From NCBI RefSeq assembly GCF_002943465.1, contig NZ_PTQY01000001.1, positions 1,171,733-1,235,732 of the forward strand: a stretch of 64,000 nucleotides of DNA, read 5' to 3'. The notes below the pieces were generated by a model. That model was not told where the DNA came from. It saw only the letters and a program-made list of their open reading frames with translations, and did not search any database. The stretch is from Rhodoferax sp. TS-BS-61-7 (GTDB taxonomy: Bacteria > Pseudomonadota > Gammaproteobacteria > Burkholderiales > Burkholderiaceae_C). A program made the position numbers and the translations under genes. Positions 49,482 through 60,727 of this stretch are shown here, one piece after another; the first letter of the stretch is position 1; every line of letters begins with the position of its first letter.

Positions 49482-50414
49482 ATGACATCTTCCCCCAATC
49501 CCTTTTTGGCCTTGCCCCCGCAGCGTGTGCTGGTGACCGGTGGCACCGGGTTCATCGGCTCGGCCGTGGTGAAGCAACTGCTGGACGCCGGCCATGCCGT
49601 CACGCTGCTGGCCCGCAAACCCGCGCTTGCAACGAAACAATTTCAAGCCCGCGCCCGCTGTGTACCCACCCTGGCGGCGCTGGGGGCGGAGGAGGCTTTT
49701 GACACCGTCATCAATCTGGCCGGCGCCCCGGTGCTGGGCCCGCGGTGGAGCCCCAAACGCCAGGCGCAGCTGCTGGACAGCCGTGTGGGGGTGACGCAGG
49801 CGCTGCTGCAATGGCTGGGCCGTGCCGTGCACAAGCCCACGGCCTGGTTGCAGGCCTCCGCCATTGGTTACTACGGCGTGCGCAGCGGGGATGAACACCT
49901 GACGGAATCCAGCGCGCCGGGAGGCGGTTTTATGTCGGTGTTGTGCCAACGGTGGGAAGCGTCTGCCCAACCCGTGGCGGACCAGGGTGTGCGCCTGGTG
50001 GTGTTGCGTTTGGGCGTGGTGCTGGGGCCCGGCGGCGCCTTGCCACCCATGTTGTTGCCCCACCGGTTTGGCATGGGTGGCCGTTTGGGTGATGGCCAGC
50101 AGGTGATGAGCTGGATCCACCGCCACGACGTGTTGCACATCATGGCCCGGGCCATGGCCGACACCGGCATGCAAGGCGTCTACAACACCGTGGCACCCGG
50201 TGCCATCCGCCAGGTCGAGTTCGCCCGCACCGTGGGCCAAGTGCTGCACCGGCCCGTGTGGCTGCATCTGCCTGCAGCCCCCTTGCGCTGGGCCGCTGGC
50301 GAAATGGCCGAGCTGCTGCTGGACGGGCAACGCGTGGTGCCCCAGCGTCTGGTGGCGGCCGGTTATCAGTTTGCCTACCCTGGTTTGCAGCAGGCGCTGG
50401 AAAACCTGGTTTGA
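49482..50414 (+). CDS. TIGR01777 family NAD-dependent epimerase/dehydratase
   Basis: A 310-residue extended SDR protein (YfcH/SDR39U1 group). Rossmann motif VLVTGGTGFIGSAVV (about 17-31), VINLAGAPV (about 79), the Tyr site in SAIGYYGVRSGDEHLTE (about 125-141), and C-terminal YNTVAPGAIRQVEFA. The reaction of this subgroup is not known. The start is ambiguous (ATG 49464 or 49482); I chose 49482 because homologues begin close to the Rossmann strand. The 100 bases upstream hold no recognisable element. Confidence 0.88.
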   Translation: MTSSPNPFLALPPQRVLVTGGTGFIGSAVVKQLLDAGHAVTLLARKPALATKQFQARARCVPTLAALGAEEAFDTVINLAGAPVLGPRWSPKRQAQLLDSRVGVTQALLQWLGRAVHKPTAWLQASAIGYYGVRSGDEHLTESSAPGGGFMSVLCQRWEASAQPVADQGVRLVVLRLGVVLGPGGALPPMLLPHRFGMGGRLGDGQQVMSWIHRHDVLHIMARAMADTGMQGVYNTVAPGAIRQVEFARTVGQVLHRPVWLHLPAAPLRWAAGEMAELLLDGQRVVPQRLVAAGYQFAYPGLQQALENLV

Positions 50415-50451
50415 CGCGGCAGGGAGTGCAAACGGACAGAGGGAGGCCCAT

Positions 50452-51258
50452 ATGACGAACGACAACGAATTTTTGGCAACCGAGTACCAAAGCATCCGGG
50501 CCACGGCCTATGCCCTGGCCGGTGGTCTGACGGACCTGCCGCAGCGCGCCTCGGTGTACTTTCATTTGTACGAGGACTCGGGCGGCCGCAATGTGTTTCC
50601 GCTGATCGCCGCCCATGGCGCGCTATGGGGTGCGGGCTACTTTGCCAAAGGCCTTTGGGCGGGCAAGTGGTTGTCCTTGCAATATGGCTTGCAACCCGGG
50701 TTGCGGCGCAAGCGCTTGCAAGCGCTGCAGCAGTTTGCAGACCAGTTTCGGGACATCAACCGGCGCGTCTGCGCCGAGGCCTACAGTGTTTACCACTTTT
50801 CAAAGCACTATGGCCACACGGCGTTTGCCGCCGAGCGCATCCCACCCCGTTTGCTGCGCGTGCTCAACCAATGCCATGCGTCGTGCTTGGCAGGGGATGC
50901 GTTCTCTGTCGAAAGCCGCCGGGAGTTGTTCGATGCCTTCTTCCTGTGGGAGCAGGACACCATCGTTGCCCAAGCTGTGCATGCGGCGGTGGCACAGCTG
51001 GATTGGCCGGTGGCAAAGGTCTTGGCCATGCGACCGCGCATCACGTTTGCCTACTTTGCGAGCGGCCGAGGCCTGCAGTTCCGCAACTTTGTTGACCAGG
51101 AGGAGCGCATCCGGCATGGCCGCATGGCCTATGCTGTGGCCGAGCAGGCGGGCTTGGACACGGTGGCGGCTGCCATCGCGAACTATGGAATCATGCCGGC
51201 TCTTTTCCTCAAGGACAGCCGGGCCCACTTTGCAAGTCAGCTTGCTGCTGCCCCCTGA
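50452..51258 (+). CDS. Conserved protein of unknown function
   Basis: A 268-residue protein I cannot place in a family. It is mainly alpha-helical by residue pattern, with conserved-looking segments EYQSIRATAYALAGG (about 11-25), YEDSGGRNVFPLIAAHGALW (about 43-62) and RPRITFAYFASGRG (about 198-211). No signal peptide; one mildly hydrophobic stretch only. AGGGAGG precedes the ATG well. It follows the epimerase gene by 37 bases. Aromatic and His content (YHFSKHYGH) is high, but no catalytic motif is clear. Confidence 0.7.
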   Translation: MTNDNEFLATEYQSIRATAYALAGGLTDLPQRASVYFHLYEDSGGRNVFPLIAAHGALWGAGYFAKGLWAGKWLSLQYGLQPGLRRKRLQALQQFADQFRDINRRVCAEAYSVYHFSKHYGHTAFAAERIPPRLLRVLNQCHASCLAGDAFSVESRRELFDAFFLWEQDTIVAQAVHAAVAQLDWPVAKVLAMRPRITFAYFASGRGLQFRNFVDQEERIRHGRMAYAVAEQAGLDTVAAAIANYGIMPALFLKDSRAHFASQLAAAP

Positions 51259-51365
51259 GTGCCGCGCTCCGGTCCTACCCGCGGCAACAGCTGGAAACAC
51301 TTGTGACAGGGCCCCCCATGCGCGGTCTGCGCCGGGTCTGCCCATAATGCGCCCTCACCTTACCC

Positions 51366-53681
51366 ATGCTTATGCAATCCACCTCCCGGGGCCCCTGGCC
51401 CAAGCAAGCGCTCAAAATCGGCTTGGCCCTGTGTGCCCTGGCCGTGTTGGGCCTGCTGCTGGCCACCGCGTTTTTTTACACCCAGCTGCCTGACATTTCC
51501 ACGTTGTCCAGCTACCAGCCCAAGCAGCCGCTGCGGGTGTTCACGGCCGATGGGGTGGAGATTGGCGGCTTTGGCAGCGAGCGCCGCGTGTACCAGCGCA
51601 TCGACCAGATCCCGCCGCTCATGAAAGACAGCCTGTTGGCGGTGGAAGACTCACGGTTTTACAGCCATGGCGGGGTAGACCCGGTGGGCGTGGCCCGTGC
51701 CCTGCTGGCCAACCTGACCGGGGGGCGCATGCAGGGCGCGTCCACCATCACGCAGCAGGTGGCCCGCACTTTCTTTTTGAGCCGCTCGCGCACGCTGGAG
51801 CGCAAGCTCAAAGAGGCCATGTTGGCCTACCGCATCGAAGCGCAGCTCAGCAAGGACCAGATTCTGGAGCTGTACATGAACCAGATCTACCTGGGGTCGC
51901 GCGCCTACGGGTTTGAGGCGGCGGCGCAAACCTACTTTGGCAAAACGCTTTCCGCCCTCAGTGCGGCCGAATGTGCCATGTTGGCCGGGCTGCCGCAGAA
52001 CCCCTACTTTGCCAACCCGATCCAGAACCTGGACCGTGCCCGTGCCCGCCAGATCGTGGCGCTGGGCCGCATGCGCTCACAAGAGGTGATCGACGGCGGC
52101 CAGTACGCGGCCGCCCTGCTGGAGAAACTGGTGGTGCGCAAACGCAACGAGGTGGAGGTGCATGCCGAGTACGTGGCCGAGATGGTGCGCCAGCAGGTCT
52201 ATGCCCAGTACGGCGAGCTCAGCTACACCACCGGCCTCAATGTCACCACCACCCTGCGGGCCACCGAGCAGCAGGCGGCCTACAAGGCCTTGCGCCGCAC
52301 GCTGGTGGAGCACTCGCTGCGCCAAGTCTGGCGCGGCCCCGAAGGGCAGGAGAGCCTGGCCGAGTCCCTGAAGGACGACAACCCCGCCGTCGCCCAGGCC
52401 CTGGCGGACTACGACGACGATGAAGACCTGCGCCTGGCCATCGTCACGCGCGCCAGCGCCAAGTCCGTCACCGTGGTGTTGGCTTCCGGTGAAGTCATCA
52501 CCATCGAAGGCACCGGCCTGCGTCCGGCGCAAAGCGGCTTGGCCGACAACGCCTCGGCCAAGCTGCGCGTGCGCCGCGGCGCGGTGCTGCGTGTGCTGCA
52601 GCAAGGCAAGGCCTGGAGCCTGGTGCAGTGGCCCGAGACCGAAGGCGCACTCGTCGCCATGGACCCGGCCAATGGCCAGATCCGTGCGCTGGTGGGTGGC
52701 TTTGATTTCCACCGCAACCAGTTCAACCACGTGACCCAGGGCTGGCGCCAGCCCGGCTCCAGCTACAAACCTTTCATCTACTCCGGCGCGATAGAAGCCG
52801 GCATGCAGCCCGAAAGCCTGGTCAACGACGCAGCGTTGGAGAACGTGGGCGACTGGGCTCCCGAGAACGACGATGGCAGCACCGAAGGCCCCATCACGCT
52901 ACGCCACGCATTGGCGCGCTCCAAAAATCTGGTCTCCATCCGCCTCATGCAGCTGCTCTCGCCCCAGGGTGCGCGCAGCTGGACCAGCCGCTTCGGCTTC
53001 GATGCCGAGCGCCAGCCCGACAACCTGACCCAGGCGCTGGGCACCGGGTCTACCAACCCGCTGCAGCTGGCCGGTGCCTATGCTGTGCTGGCCAACGGTG
53101 GCTACCGCGTGAGCCCGCTGCTGGTGCAACGCATTGCCCGGGCCAGCGGCGAGGTAGTGTTTGAGGCCCCACCCCCTGCCGTGCTGGACGAGAACCAGCG
53201 TGCCATTCCCGCACGCAACGCCTTCATGGTGTCCACCCTGCTGCAAGAGGTCACGCGCAGCGGCACCGCCGCACGCGCGCAGGCCGCGCTCAAGCGCCCG
53301 GACCTGTATGGCAAAACCGGCACCACCAACGATGTGGTGGACGCTTGGTTTGCCGGCTACCAGCCGGGCCTGGTGGCCGTGGTGTGGGTGGGTTACGACG
53401 TGCCACGCAGCCTGGGCAACCGCGCCTCGGGCTCTGCCCTGGCCCTGCCAGCCTGGATCGACTACATGGCCGTGGCGCTGAAGGGCGTGCCGGTGCAAGA
53501 GGTGCAGCCACCCGATGGCGTGGTGCGCTCCGGCAGCGAGTGGCGTTATGCCGAGTGGAGCTGGGGTGGCTTCATCCCGAGCCTGGGTGTGGATGGCCAG
53601 GCCATCAGCCCGGCGCTGCAGGTGCCCCCCAGCTGGGAACCTGCACCGCCGGTCGCGGCAACGCCAGCCCCAGCCCCCTGA
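51366..53681 (+). CDS. mrcA: Penicillin-binding protein 1A (bifunctional)
   Basis: A 771-residue inner-membrane peptidoglycan synthase. TM about 17-38; glycosyltransferase domain about 60-240 with LLAVEDSRFYSHGGVDPVG (catalytic Glu), GASTITQQVARTFFLS, LSKDQILELYMNQIYLG; linker/OB region about 260-420; transpeptidase about 430-730 with GSSYKPF (active Ser), RSKNLVS (SxN) and YGKTGTTND (KTG). Pro/Ala-rich C-terminus. The next ATG (two codons on) is an alternative start. Upstream, 51259-51365 shows no clear promoter. Typical length for PBP1A. Confidence 0.94.
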   Translation: MLMQSTSRGPWPKQALKIGLALCALAVLGLLLATAFFYTQLPDISTLSSYQPKQPLRVFTADGVEIGGFGSERRVYQRIDQIPPLMKDSLLAVEDSRFYSHGGVDPVGVARALLANLTGGRMQGASTITQQVARTFFLSRSRTLERKLKEAMLAYRIEAQLSKDQILELYMNQIYLGSRAYGFEAAAQTYFGKTLSALSAAECAMLAGLPQNPYFANPIQNLDRARARQIVALGRMRSQEVIDGGQYAAALLEKLVVRKRNEVEVHAEYVAEMVRQQVYAQYGELSYTTGLNVTTTLRATEQQAAYKALRRTLVEHSLRQVWRGPEGQESLAESLKDDNPAVAQALADYDDDEDLRLAIVTRASAKSVTVVLASGEVITIEGTGLRPAQSGLADNASAKLRVRRGAVLRVLQQGKAWSLVQWPETEGALVAMDPANGQIRALVGGFDFHRNQFNHVTQGWRQPGSSYKPFIYSGAIEAGMQPESLVNDAALENVGDWAPENDDGSTEGPITLRHALARSKNLVSIRLMQLLSPQGARSWTSRFGFDAERQPDNLTQALGTGSTNPLQLAGAYAVLANGGYRVSPLLVQRIARASGEVVFEAPPPAVLDENQRAIPARNAFMVSTLLQEVTRSGTAARAQAALKRPDLYGKTGTTNDVVDAWFAGYQPGLVAVVWVGYDVPRSLGNRASGSALALPAWIDYMAVALKGVPVQEVQPPDGVVRSGSEWRYAEWSWGGFIPSLGVDGQAISPALQVPPSWEPAPPVAATPAPAP

Positions 53682-53699
53682 GGGGCCGCTTCGGCTGCT

Positions 53700-54083
53700 T
53701 CAGGCGCGCGGCAGGCCGCCGCGTTGCAAGGCGTGCTGCTCCACCTGTGCGGCGTCAAACAGCTGCAGCAGTGCAGCCAGCAAAGCGCGTGCCTTGGCGG
53801 AGTGGTCGCCGCCCATATTGCACACATACACATCGAGTGTCACGGCGCGCTGTTCGGGCCAGGTGTGCACACACAGGTGCGACTCGGCCAGCAGCACCGT
53901 GGCGGTCACGCCGCCCGGCCCTTGGTCGGTGGCAGGAAAACTGTGCACCACCTGGGACACCGCTTGCAGCCCAACCGTTTGCACGGCCTGGAAGCAAAAG
54001 TCGCCCAGCGGCCCGGCCTCGGTCAGCCAGTCCATGGCGCAGCGGCAGCCGTGTAAATCGGCGGTGAGGTGCAGTCCCTGCAT
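53700..54083 (-). CDS. speD: S-adenosylmethionine decarboxylase-like protein
   Basis: A 127-residue AdoMetDC of the small prokaryotic type that makes decarboxylated SAM for aminopropyl transfer. GLHLTADLHGCRC (about 3-15, includes the Cys proton donor position), the processing site LLAESHLCVHTWPEQ (Ser becomes pyruvoyl, about 65-79) and AVTLDVYVCNMGGDHSA. It lies between PBP1a and an OYE gene, 12 bases after the OYE gene on the same strand, and could supply the membrane aminopropyltransferase encoded at 46.2-47.8 kb. Activity is inferred from intact motifs. Confidence 0.87.
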   Translation of the reverse strand: MQGLHLTADLHGCRCAMDWLTEAGPLGDFCFQAVQTVGLQAVSQVVHSFPATDQGPGGVTATVLLAESHLCVHTWPEQRAVTLDVYVCNMGGDHSAKARALLAALLQLFDAAQVEQHALQRGGLPRA

Positions 54084-54095
54084 GGGGCTGTCCGC

Positions 54096-55217
54096 TCAGC
54101 GCCCGCCCACCGCCACCTTGCCAAACACGGCCTGCGCCTCGCGCGGCAGGCTGCGCCAATAGGTCGGGTGGGCCTGCACTTCACCATGCAGCGCAGCTGC
54201 GGCCTGCCAGCCCCAGCGGGGTTGGTACAAAAAGGCACGTGCCAGGCCCACCAGGTCGGCCTCGCCACTTTGCAAAATCGCCTCGGCCTGGTGCGGGTCG
54301 GTGATCAGGCCCACGGCGATGGTCAGCAGGCCACTGGTCTCGCGGATCTGTCGGGCAAAGTCGACCTGGTAGTTGGGTCCCAGGGCAATCTTCTGTTGCG
54401 GTGACACGCCACCACTGGACACGTGGATGAAGTCGCAACCCAATGCCTTCAGGCGCTTGGCAAACTCGGCGCTCTGCTGCACGTCCCAGGCGCCCTCCAC
54501 CCAGTCGCTGGCCGACAGACGCAGGCCCAACACGCCGTCATACACGGCTCGCACGGCGGCAAACACCTCCAGCGGAAAGCGGATGCGGTTCTCGAAATTG
54601 CCGCCATAGGCATCCTTGCGCTGGTTGGCAATCGGCGACAAAAACTCATGCAGCAGGTAGCCGTGGGCGCTGTGGATCTCAATCACTTCAAGCCCCAAGC
54701 GGTCGGCACGTTGGGCGGCTTCCACAAACGCGTTCTTCACGCGTTCCATGCCCGCAGCGTCCAGCTCCGTGGGCGGTGCTTCGCCGGGCAACTGGGGCAG
54801 CGCCGAAGGGCCAAAGGTTTCCCAGCCACCCTCTTCTTTCGCCATCAGCTGGCCGCCTTCCCATGGGATGTGGCTGGACGCCTTGCGCCCTGCGTGTGCG
54901 AGCTGGATGCACACCGGTACCTGTGGCGCGAGCTTGCGCGCACGTGCCAGCTTGTCCGCAAGTGCGGCTTCGGTGCGGTCGTCCCACAGTCCCAGGCAGG
55001 CCGGGGTGATGCGGCCTTCGGGCAGCACACCCGTGGCTTCGATCATGAACAGGCCAGCGCCGCTGTTGAGCAGGTTGGCCCAGTGCATCAGGTGCCAGTC
55101 GGTGGCTTCGCCGTTGACGGACTGGTACTGGCACATGGGCGCAATGACGATGCGGTTGGGCAAGGTGAGGCCGCCGCGGGGCGATGGCAGGGTGAGGGGG
55201 GTGAAAAGCAGGCTCAT
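54096..55217 (-). CDS. Old yellow enzyme family NADH:flavin oxidoreductase
   Basis: A 373-residue FMN TIM-barrel of the YqjM/NamA-type OYEs. NRIVIAPMCQYQSVNGEATD (about 23-42, redox Cys of YqjM-type), LAHAGRKASS (about 103-112), EIHSAHGYLLHEFLSP (about 180-195, substrate His/His), RLSASDWVEGAWD, and IAVGLITDP/GLARAFLYQP phosphate-binding strands. It reduces activated C=C bonds with NAD(P)H; the natural substrate is unknown. I chose ATG 55217 because the preceding four codons add nothing conserved. Divergent from tkt. Confidence 0.92.
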   Translation of the reverse strand: MSLLFTPLTLPSPRGGLTLPNRIVIAPMCQYQSVNGEATDWHLMHWANLLNSGAGLFMIEATGVLPEGRITPACLGLWDDRTEAALADKLARARKLAPQVPVCIQLAHAGRKASSHIPWEGGQLMAKEEGGWETFGPSALPQLPGEAPPTELDAAGMERVKNAFVEAAQRADRLGLEVIEIHSAHGYLLHEFLSPIANQRKDAYGGNFENRIRFPLEVFAAVRAVYDGVLGLRLSASDWVEGAWDVQQSAEFAKRLKALGCDFIHVSSGGVSPQQKIALGPNYQVDFARQIRETSGLLTIAVGLITDPHQAEAILQSGEADLVGLARAFLYQPRWGWQAAAALHGEVQAHPTYWRSLPREAQAVFGKVAVGGR

Positions 55218-55349
55218 GCATAAAAGCATAGCCCATGGGTCAAATTCCGTGCGGTACCGCTCCGTAACGTCCCTCCGGCGCGGCCCGGTAAAATCGGGGG
55301 AGTTTCACCCTTCCCACCGTTTTCCAACCTTACCCCGGAGTTGCCCCGC

Positions 55350-57422
55350 ATGGCCCCCACCCCCAATACCAAAGACATGGCAAATGCCATTCGCGCACTT
55401 GCCATGGACGCCGTCCAGCAAGCCAATTCCGGTCACCCCGGCGCCCCCATGGGCATGGCAGACATGGCCGTTGCGTTGTGGGGAGATCACCTGAGCCACA
55501 ACCCGACCAATCCCAACTGGATGAACCGCGACCGCTTTATCCTGTCCAACGGCCACGGCTCCATGCTGATCTACGCGCTGTTGCACCTGACCGGCTACAA
55601 GCTGCCCATGGCCGAGCTGAAGAACTTCCGCCAGCTGCACAGCAAAACCGCGGGCCACCCCGAGTTCGGCATCACTCCCGGTGTGGAAACCACCACCGGC
55701 CCGCTGGGCCAGGGCATCACCAATGCCGTGGGTTTTGCCCTGGCTGAAAAGCTGCTGGCCACTGAATTCAACCGCGAAGGCCACACCGTGGTGGACCACC
55801 ACACCTACGTCTTCATGGGCGACGGCTGCCTGATGGAAGGCATCAGCCACGAAGCCGCCGCCCTGGCTGGCGCCTGGAAGCTGGGCAAGCTGATTGCGCT
55901 GTACGACGACAATGGCATCTCTATCGACGGCCAGGTCGCACCCTGGTTCATCGACAACACCGCCCAGCGTTTTGTGGCCTACGGCTGGAACGTGATCGGC
56001 CCCGTGGACGGCCATGACGCCGCTGCTGTATCGGCCGCCATTGCGCAAGCCAAGGCCGGCACCGACAACCGCCCCACGCTGATCATCAGCAAGACCCACA
56101 TTGGCAAGGGCAGCCCGAATCGCGCCAACACCTCCAAGGCCCACGGCGAACCCTTGGGTGCCGAAGAAATCAAACTCACGCGTGAAGCCATCGGCTGGAG
56201 CCACGCACCTTTCGTCATTCCCAAAGAGGTGTATGGCGACTGGGATGCCAAGGAAAAAGGCAAGGCCGCTGAGGCCGCCTGGAACGACAAGTTCGCCGCC
56301 TACAAGGCCGCCTTCCCCGAGCTGGCCAAAGAGCTGGTGCGCCGTATGAAGGGCGATCTGCCCAAGTCGTTTGTGCAGACCGCGGTGGACACCGTGATTG
56401 CCGCCCACCAAAAGGGCGAGACCGTTGCCAGCCGCAAGGCCAGCCAGCTGGCGCTGGAGTCCTTTACCGCTGCGCTGCCCGAGCTGCTGGGTGGTTCCGC
56501 CGATTTGACCGGCTCCAACCTCACCAACACCAAGAGCACGCCCAACCTGCGTTTTGACGCGTTGACCGGTGCCGTGGTGACCAACGAAGCCGGCCAGGGT
56601 GGCCGCCACATCAACTACGGCGTGCGCGAGTTCGGCATGGCCGCCATCATGAACGGCGTGGCCCTGCACGGTGGTTTCATCCCCTATGGCGGCACCTTCC
56701 TCACCTTCAGCGACTACAGCCGCAACGCCATCCGTATGGCCGCGCTGATGAAGCTGCGCGTGGTGCACGTTTTCACGCACGACTCCATCGGTCTGGGCGA
56801 AGACGGCCCCACCCACCAGTCCATCGAGCACGCTGCTTCTCTGCGCCTGATCCCCAACCTGGACGTCTGGCGTCCTGCGGACACGGCCGAAACTGCCGTG
56901 GCCTGGACCGTGGCCCTGCAAAACAAGAGCAAGCCCACGGCATTGCTGCTGAGCCGCCAGAACATTGCCTACATCGCCAAAACAGACTCTGCCGTGTCGC
57001 CTGACGCCTCGGGTCTGGATGCGATCAGCAAGGGTGCCTACGTGTTGGCCGAGCCATCGGACGCCGGCCTCAAGAAAAAGGCCCAGGCTGTGATCATTGC
57101 CACAGGCTCCGAAGTGCAACTGGCCATTGCCGCCCAAAAGGTCTTGGCCGAGCGCAAGATCGCAGTGCGCGTGGTTTCCATGCCCTCCACCACCACCTTC
57201 GACTTGCAAAGCAGCGAGTACAAGTCGGCAGTGTTGCCCGCCGGCCTGCCGCGGGTGGCGGTCGAAATGGGCTCCACCAGTGGCTGGTGGAAGTACGGTA
57301 CCGCCGCTGTTGTCGGTCTGGATACGTACGGTGAATCCGCGCCCGCACCGGTATTGTTCAAGCACTTTGGTTTCACCGCGGACAACGTGGCGGACACCGT
57401 AGAACAAGTGCTGCGCAAGTAA
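55350..57422 (+). CDS. tkt: Transketolase
   Basis: A 690-residue thiamine diphosphate enzyme of the pentose phosphate/Calvin pathways. Motifs: [20 protein letters not shown] (about 23-42), [20 protein letters not shown] (about 115-134), the ThDP motif [13 protein letters not shown] ending with a DDN (about 155-187), and [14 protein letters not shown] (about 470) for catalysis. CCGGAG stands nine bases before the ATG at 55350. It is followed by gap after 50 bases, and the tkt-gap order suggests a carbon-metabolism operon. Confidence 0.96.
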   Translation: MAPTPNTKDMANAIRALAMDAVQQANSGHPGAPMGMADMAVALWGDHLSHNPTNPNWMNRDRFILSNGHGSMLIYALLHLTGYKLPMAELKNFRQLHSKTAGHPEFGITPGVETTTGPLGQGITNAVGFALAEKLLATEFNREGHTVVDHHTYVFMGDGCLMEGISHEAAALAGAWKLGKLIALYDDNGISIDGQVAPWFIDNTAQRFVAYGWNVIGPVDGHDAAAVSAAIAQAKAGTDNRPTLIISKTHIGKGSPNRANTSKAHGEPLGAEEIKLTREAIGWSHAPFVIPKEVYGDWDAKEKGKAAEAAWNDKFAAYKAAFPELAKELVRRMKGDLPKSFVQTAVDTVIAAHQKGETVASRKASQLALESFTAALPELLGGSADLTGSNLTNTKSTPNLRFDALTGAVVTNEAGQGGRHINYGVREFGMAAIMNGVALHGGFIPYGGTFLTFSDYSRNAIRMAALMKLRVVHVFTHDSIGLGEDGPTHQSIEHAASLRLIPNLDVWRPADTAETAVAWTVALQNKSKPTALLLSRQNIAYIAKTDSAVSPDASGLDAISKGAYVLAEPSDAGLKKKAQAVIIATGSEVQLAIAAQKVLAERKIAVRVVSMPSTTTFDLQSSEYKSAVLPAGLPRVAVEMGSTSGWWKYGTAAVVGLDTYGESAPAPVLFKHFGFTADNVADTVEQVLRK

Positions 57423-57460
57423 GTAATTCTGGTTTCTGTGTCCTACGACTTTTTTAGTGA

Positions 57461-58471
<1,011 letters not shown>

Positions 58472-58490
58472 TAGAGCCCCCACGCTCTCC

Positions 58491-58518
58491 AAAAAACGCG
58501 CCTTCGGGCGCGTTTTTT
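58491..58518. terminator. Terminator between gap and the LysR gene
   Basis: AAAAAACGCGCC-TTCG-GGCGCGTTTTTT, a 12-bp stem with T-runs on both strands, ending both the gap transcript and the convergent LysR transcript. A 13-base match to the left end of repeat family B (58476-58488) lies just before it. Confidence 0.93.
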
Positions 58519-59402
58519 TATTGCAGCCGCGCTGCCAGAAAGTCCAAAAAGGCCGTGATGCGCGAAGACAGTGCGGTGTTGCGGTAGTAGACCGCGTTGA
58601 CGGGTTGGCGCACCTCCACAGTGTCACGCGCCAGCACCTGTACCAGGTCGCCGCGGGTGCGGTCGGCCTCGGTCATGAAGTCGGCCAGACAGACCAGGCC
58701 CAAGCCCGCCAGCGCCAGCTGGCGCATGGTTTCGCCGCTGGAGGCGCTGAAGGCCAGTGTGGCGCGGTAGTGGTCGCCCTGTGGGCTGCGCAGGGGCCAA
58801 TCGTTCAGTGCCGACAGTTGGCTGTTGCCGATCAGTGCGTGGTGGGTTAGATCAGCCACGCGTTTGGGTTTGCCATGCTGCGCCAGATAGGCCGGACTGG
58901 CCAGTACGCGCAGGCGGCTGCTGCACAGTGGTCGCGCATGCAGCGTGGAATCGCGCAGTGTGCCAATGCGGATGGCGATGTCGGTGCGCTGTGCCAGCAG
59001 GTCCACGTTGAGGTCATCGGTGTTGAGCTCCAGATGGATGCCGGGAAACAGGCGGTGAAACTCCGGCACCAGCGGCACGATGGCATGCAGCATGAACGGC
59101 GATGCCGCGTTGACCCGCAGTAACCCGGTGGGCGCTTCGCGGCGGGTTGCCATCTCCTCTTCGGCGGCGTCCATCGCATCGAGGATGGCGCGGGTGCGTG
59201 CCAGAAAGGCCTGGCCTTCCTCGGTCAGTTCCAACCGGCGTGTCGTGCGGCGCAGCAGCGTGGTGCCCAGTTTTTTCTCCAGCCGGCTTAAAGCGCGGCT
59301 GATGCCCGAGACGGTTTGCTCCAGCTGGTCGGCCGCCGCGGTGATGGAGCCCGTGTCGACCACGGCGCGGAAGGCCAGCAGTTCTTCAAGCGTGGTTTTC
59401 AT
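58518..59402 (-). CDS. LysR family transcriptional regulator
   Basis: A 294-residue LysR regulator. HTH about 1-60 (TGSITAAADQLEQTVSGISRALSRLEKKLG); effector domain about 90-290 (GLLRVNAASPFMLH, DIAIRIGTLRDSTLHARPL). It is divergent from an MFS efflux gene across 114 bases, the usual pairing in which the regulator controls the transporter. Effector unknown. Confidence 0.88.
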   Translation of the reverse strand: MKTTLEELLAFRAVVDTGSITAAADQLEQTVSGISRALSRLEKKLGTTLLRRTTRRLELTEEGQAFLARTRAILDAMDAAEEEMATRREAPTGLLRVNAASPFMLHAIVPLVPEFHRLFPGIHLELNTDDLNVDLLAQRTDIAIRIGTLRDSTLHARPLCSSRLRVLASPAYLAQHGKPKRVADLTHHALIGNSQLSALNDWPLRSPQGDHYRATLAFSASSGETMRQLALAGLGLVCLADFMTEADRTRGDLVQVLARDTVEVRQPVNAVYYRNTALSSRITAFLDFLAARLQ

Positions 59403-59516
59403 AAGCCTGCATTATTGAATTCAAGTCAACAGTATTCTGCCGACAAGGGGCTTATTCTGCAAAGGTAAAGCACGCACACTCCGGTCCTCTTGTTCACTCG
59501 AATGCCGGAGCCCTTC

Positions 59517-60719
59517 ATGCCCATTGCCCTTCTTGCGCTGACCATCAGCGCCTTTGCCATCGGAACCACCGAGTTCGTCATCGTGGGCCTGCTGCCCACG
59601 GTGGCGGCCAATTTGCAGATCACCCTTCCCTCGGCCGGCCTGCTGGTCAGCCTGTACGCACTTGGCGTGGCCATTGGCGCGCCCGTGCTCACCGCACTCA
59701 CCGGCAAGCTGCCACGCAAGTCCTTATTGCTGGGCCTCATGGCCCTGTTCACGCTGGGCAATCTGCTGGCCTGGCAGGCGCCGGGTTACACCACGCTGGT
59801 GGCCGCCCGCATCCTCACGGGGCTGGCACATGGTGTGTTTTTCTCGATTGGCTCCACCATTGCCACCGGCCTGGTGCCCAAGGACAAAGCCGCCAGTGCG
59901 ATTGCCATCATGTTCACCGGCCTGACCGTGGCGTTGGTCACCGGTGTGCCGCTGGGTACCTTCATCGGTCAACATTTTGGTTGGCGCGAAACCTTTCTGG
60001 CCGTGTCTGCCCTAGGCGCTCTCGCGCTTGTGGTGAGTTTTGTTTTTGTGCCCAACACCATTCGTCACACCGCCCCCGCCTCTATCGCGCAGCAGCTCAA
60101 AGTATTGGCGCAGCCACGCCTGCTGCTGGTCTACGTCACCACGGCGGTGGGCTACGGAGGCACCTTCATTCCGTTCACGTTTCTTGCACCCATCCTGCAG
60201 CAGTCGGGCTTTGGCGCCGGTGCCGTGGGTTGGGTGATGCTGGTGTACGGCGTGTCGGTGGCCGTGGGCAATATCTGGGGTGGCAAGCTGGCGGACCGCA
60301 AGGGCCCCATCGCTGCGCTCAAGCTTATCTTTGCGCTGCTGGCTGCCGTGTTGTTCGTCTTCCATTTCACCGCGCCACACCCCTGGCTGTCCGTGGCGAC
60401 GGTGCTGTTGTGGGGCGCTGTGGCGTTTGGCAATGTGCCGGGTCTGCAGGTGTATGTGGTGCGCCAGGCCGAACGCCACACGCCGCATGCGGTGGACGTG
60501 GCCTCGGGCCTCAACATCGCGGCTTTTAATGTGGGCATTGCGTTTGCAGCCTGGGCCGGTGGCCTGGTGGTCACCCACATTGGCTTGATGCACACGCCGT
60601 GGATCGGTGCCGTTGTGGTGCTGGGCGCCCTGGCGCTGACGTTCTGGAGTGGTCGCCTCGATCAGCGTGACCCTGCCCCCGCCCCAACGCAGGTCTCAGG
60701 CCGTGTACCTGCGCATTGA
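59517..60719 (+). CDS. AraJ/YdhP-type MFS efflux transporter
   Basis: A 400-residue 12-TM transporter. N-terminus ISAFAIGTTEFVIVGLLPTVA (about 10-30) is the hallmark of the sugar/arabinose-efflux-like DHA1 group; TGKLPRKSLLLGLM is the loop 2-3 signature. CGGAG lies six bases before the ATG at 59517, deciding against two upstream ATGs. Probably regulated by the divergent LysR protein. Real substrate unknown; group members export nucleosides, arabinose or drugs. Confidence 0.88.
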   Translation: MPIALLALTISAFAIGTTEFVIVGLLPTVAANLQITLPSAGLLVSLYALGVAIGAPVLTALTGKLPRKSLLLGLMALFTLGNLLAWQAPGYTTLVAARILTGLAHGVFFSIGSTIATGLVPKDKAASAIAIMFTGLTVALVTGVPLGTFIGQHFGWRETFLAVSALGALALVVSFVFVPNTIRHTAPASIAQQLKVLAQPRLLLVYVTTAVGYGGTFIPFTFLAPILQQSGFGAGAVGWVMLVYGVSVAVGNIWGGKLADRKGPIAALKLIFALLAAVLFVFHFTAPHPWLSVATVLLWGAVAFGNVPGLQVYVVRQAERHTPHAVDVASGLNIAAFNVGIAFAAWAGGLVVTHIGLMHTPWIGAVVVLGALALTFWSGRLDQRDPAPAPTQVSGRVPAH

Positions 60720-60727
60720 GGGGCGGG

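Noticed and set aside
58476..58488. A fourth family B repeat copy after gap.
   Set aside because: Only 13 bases match the left end; too short to call a copy.
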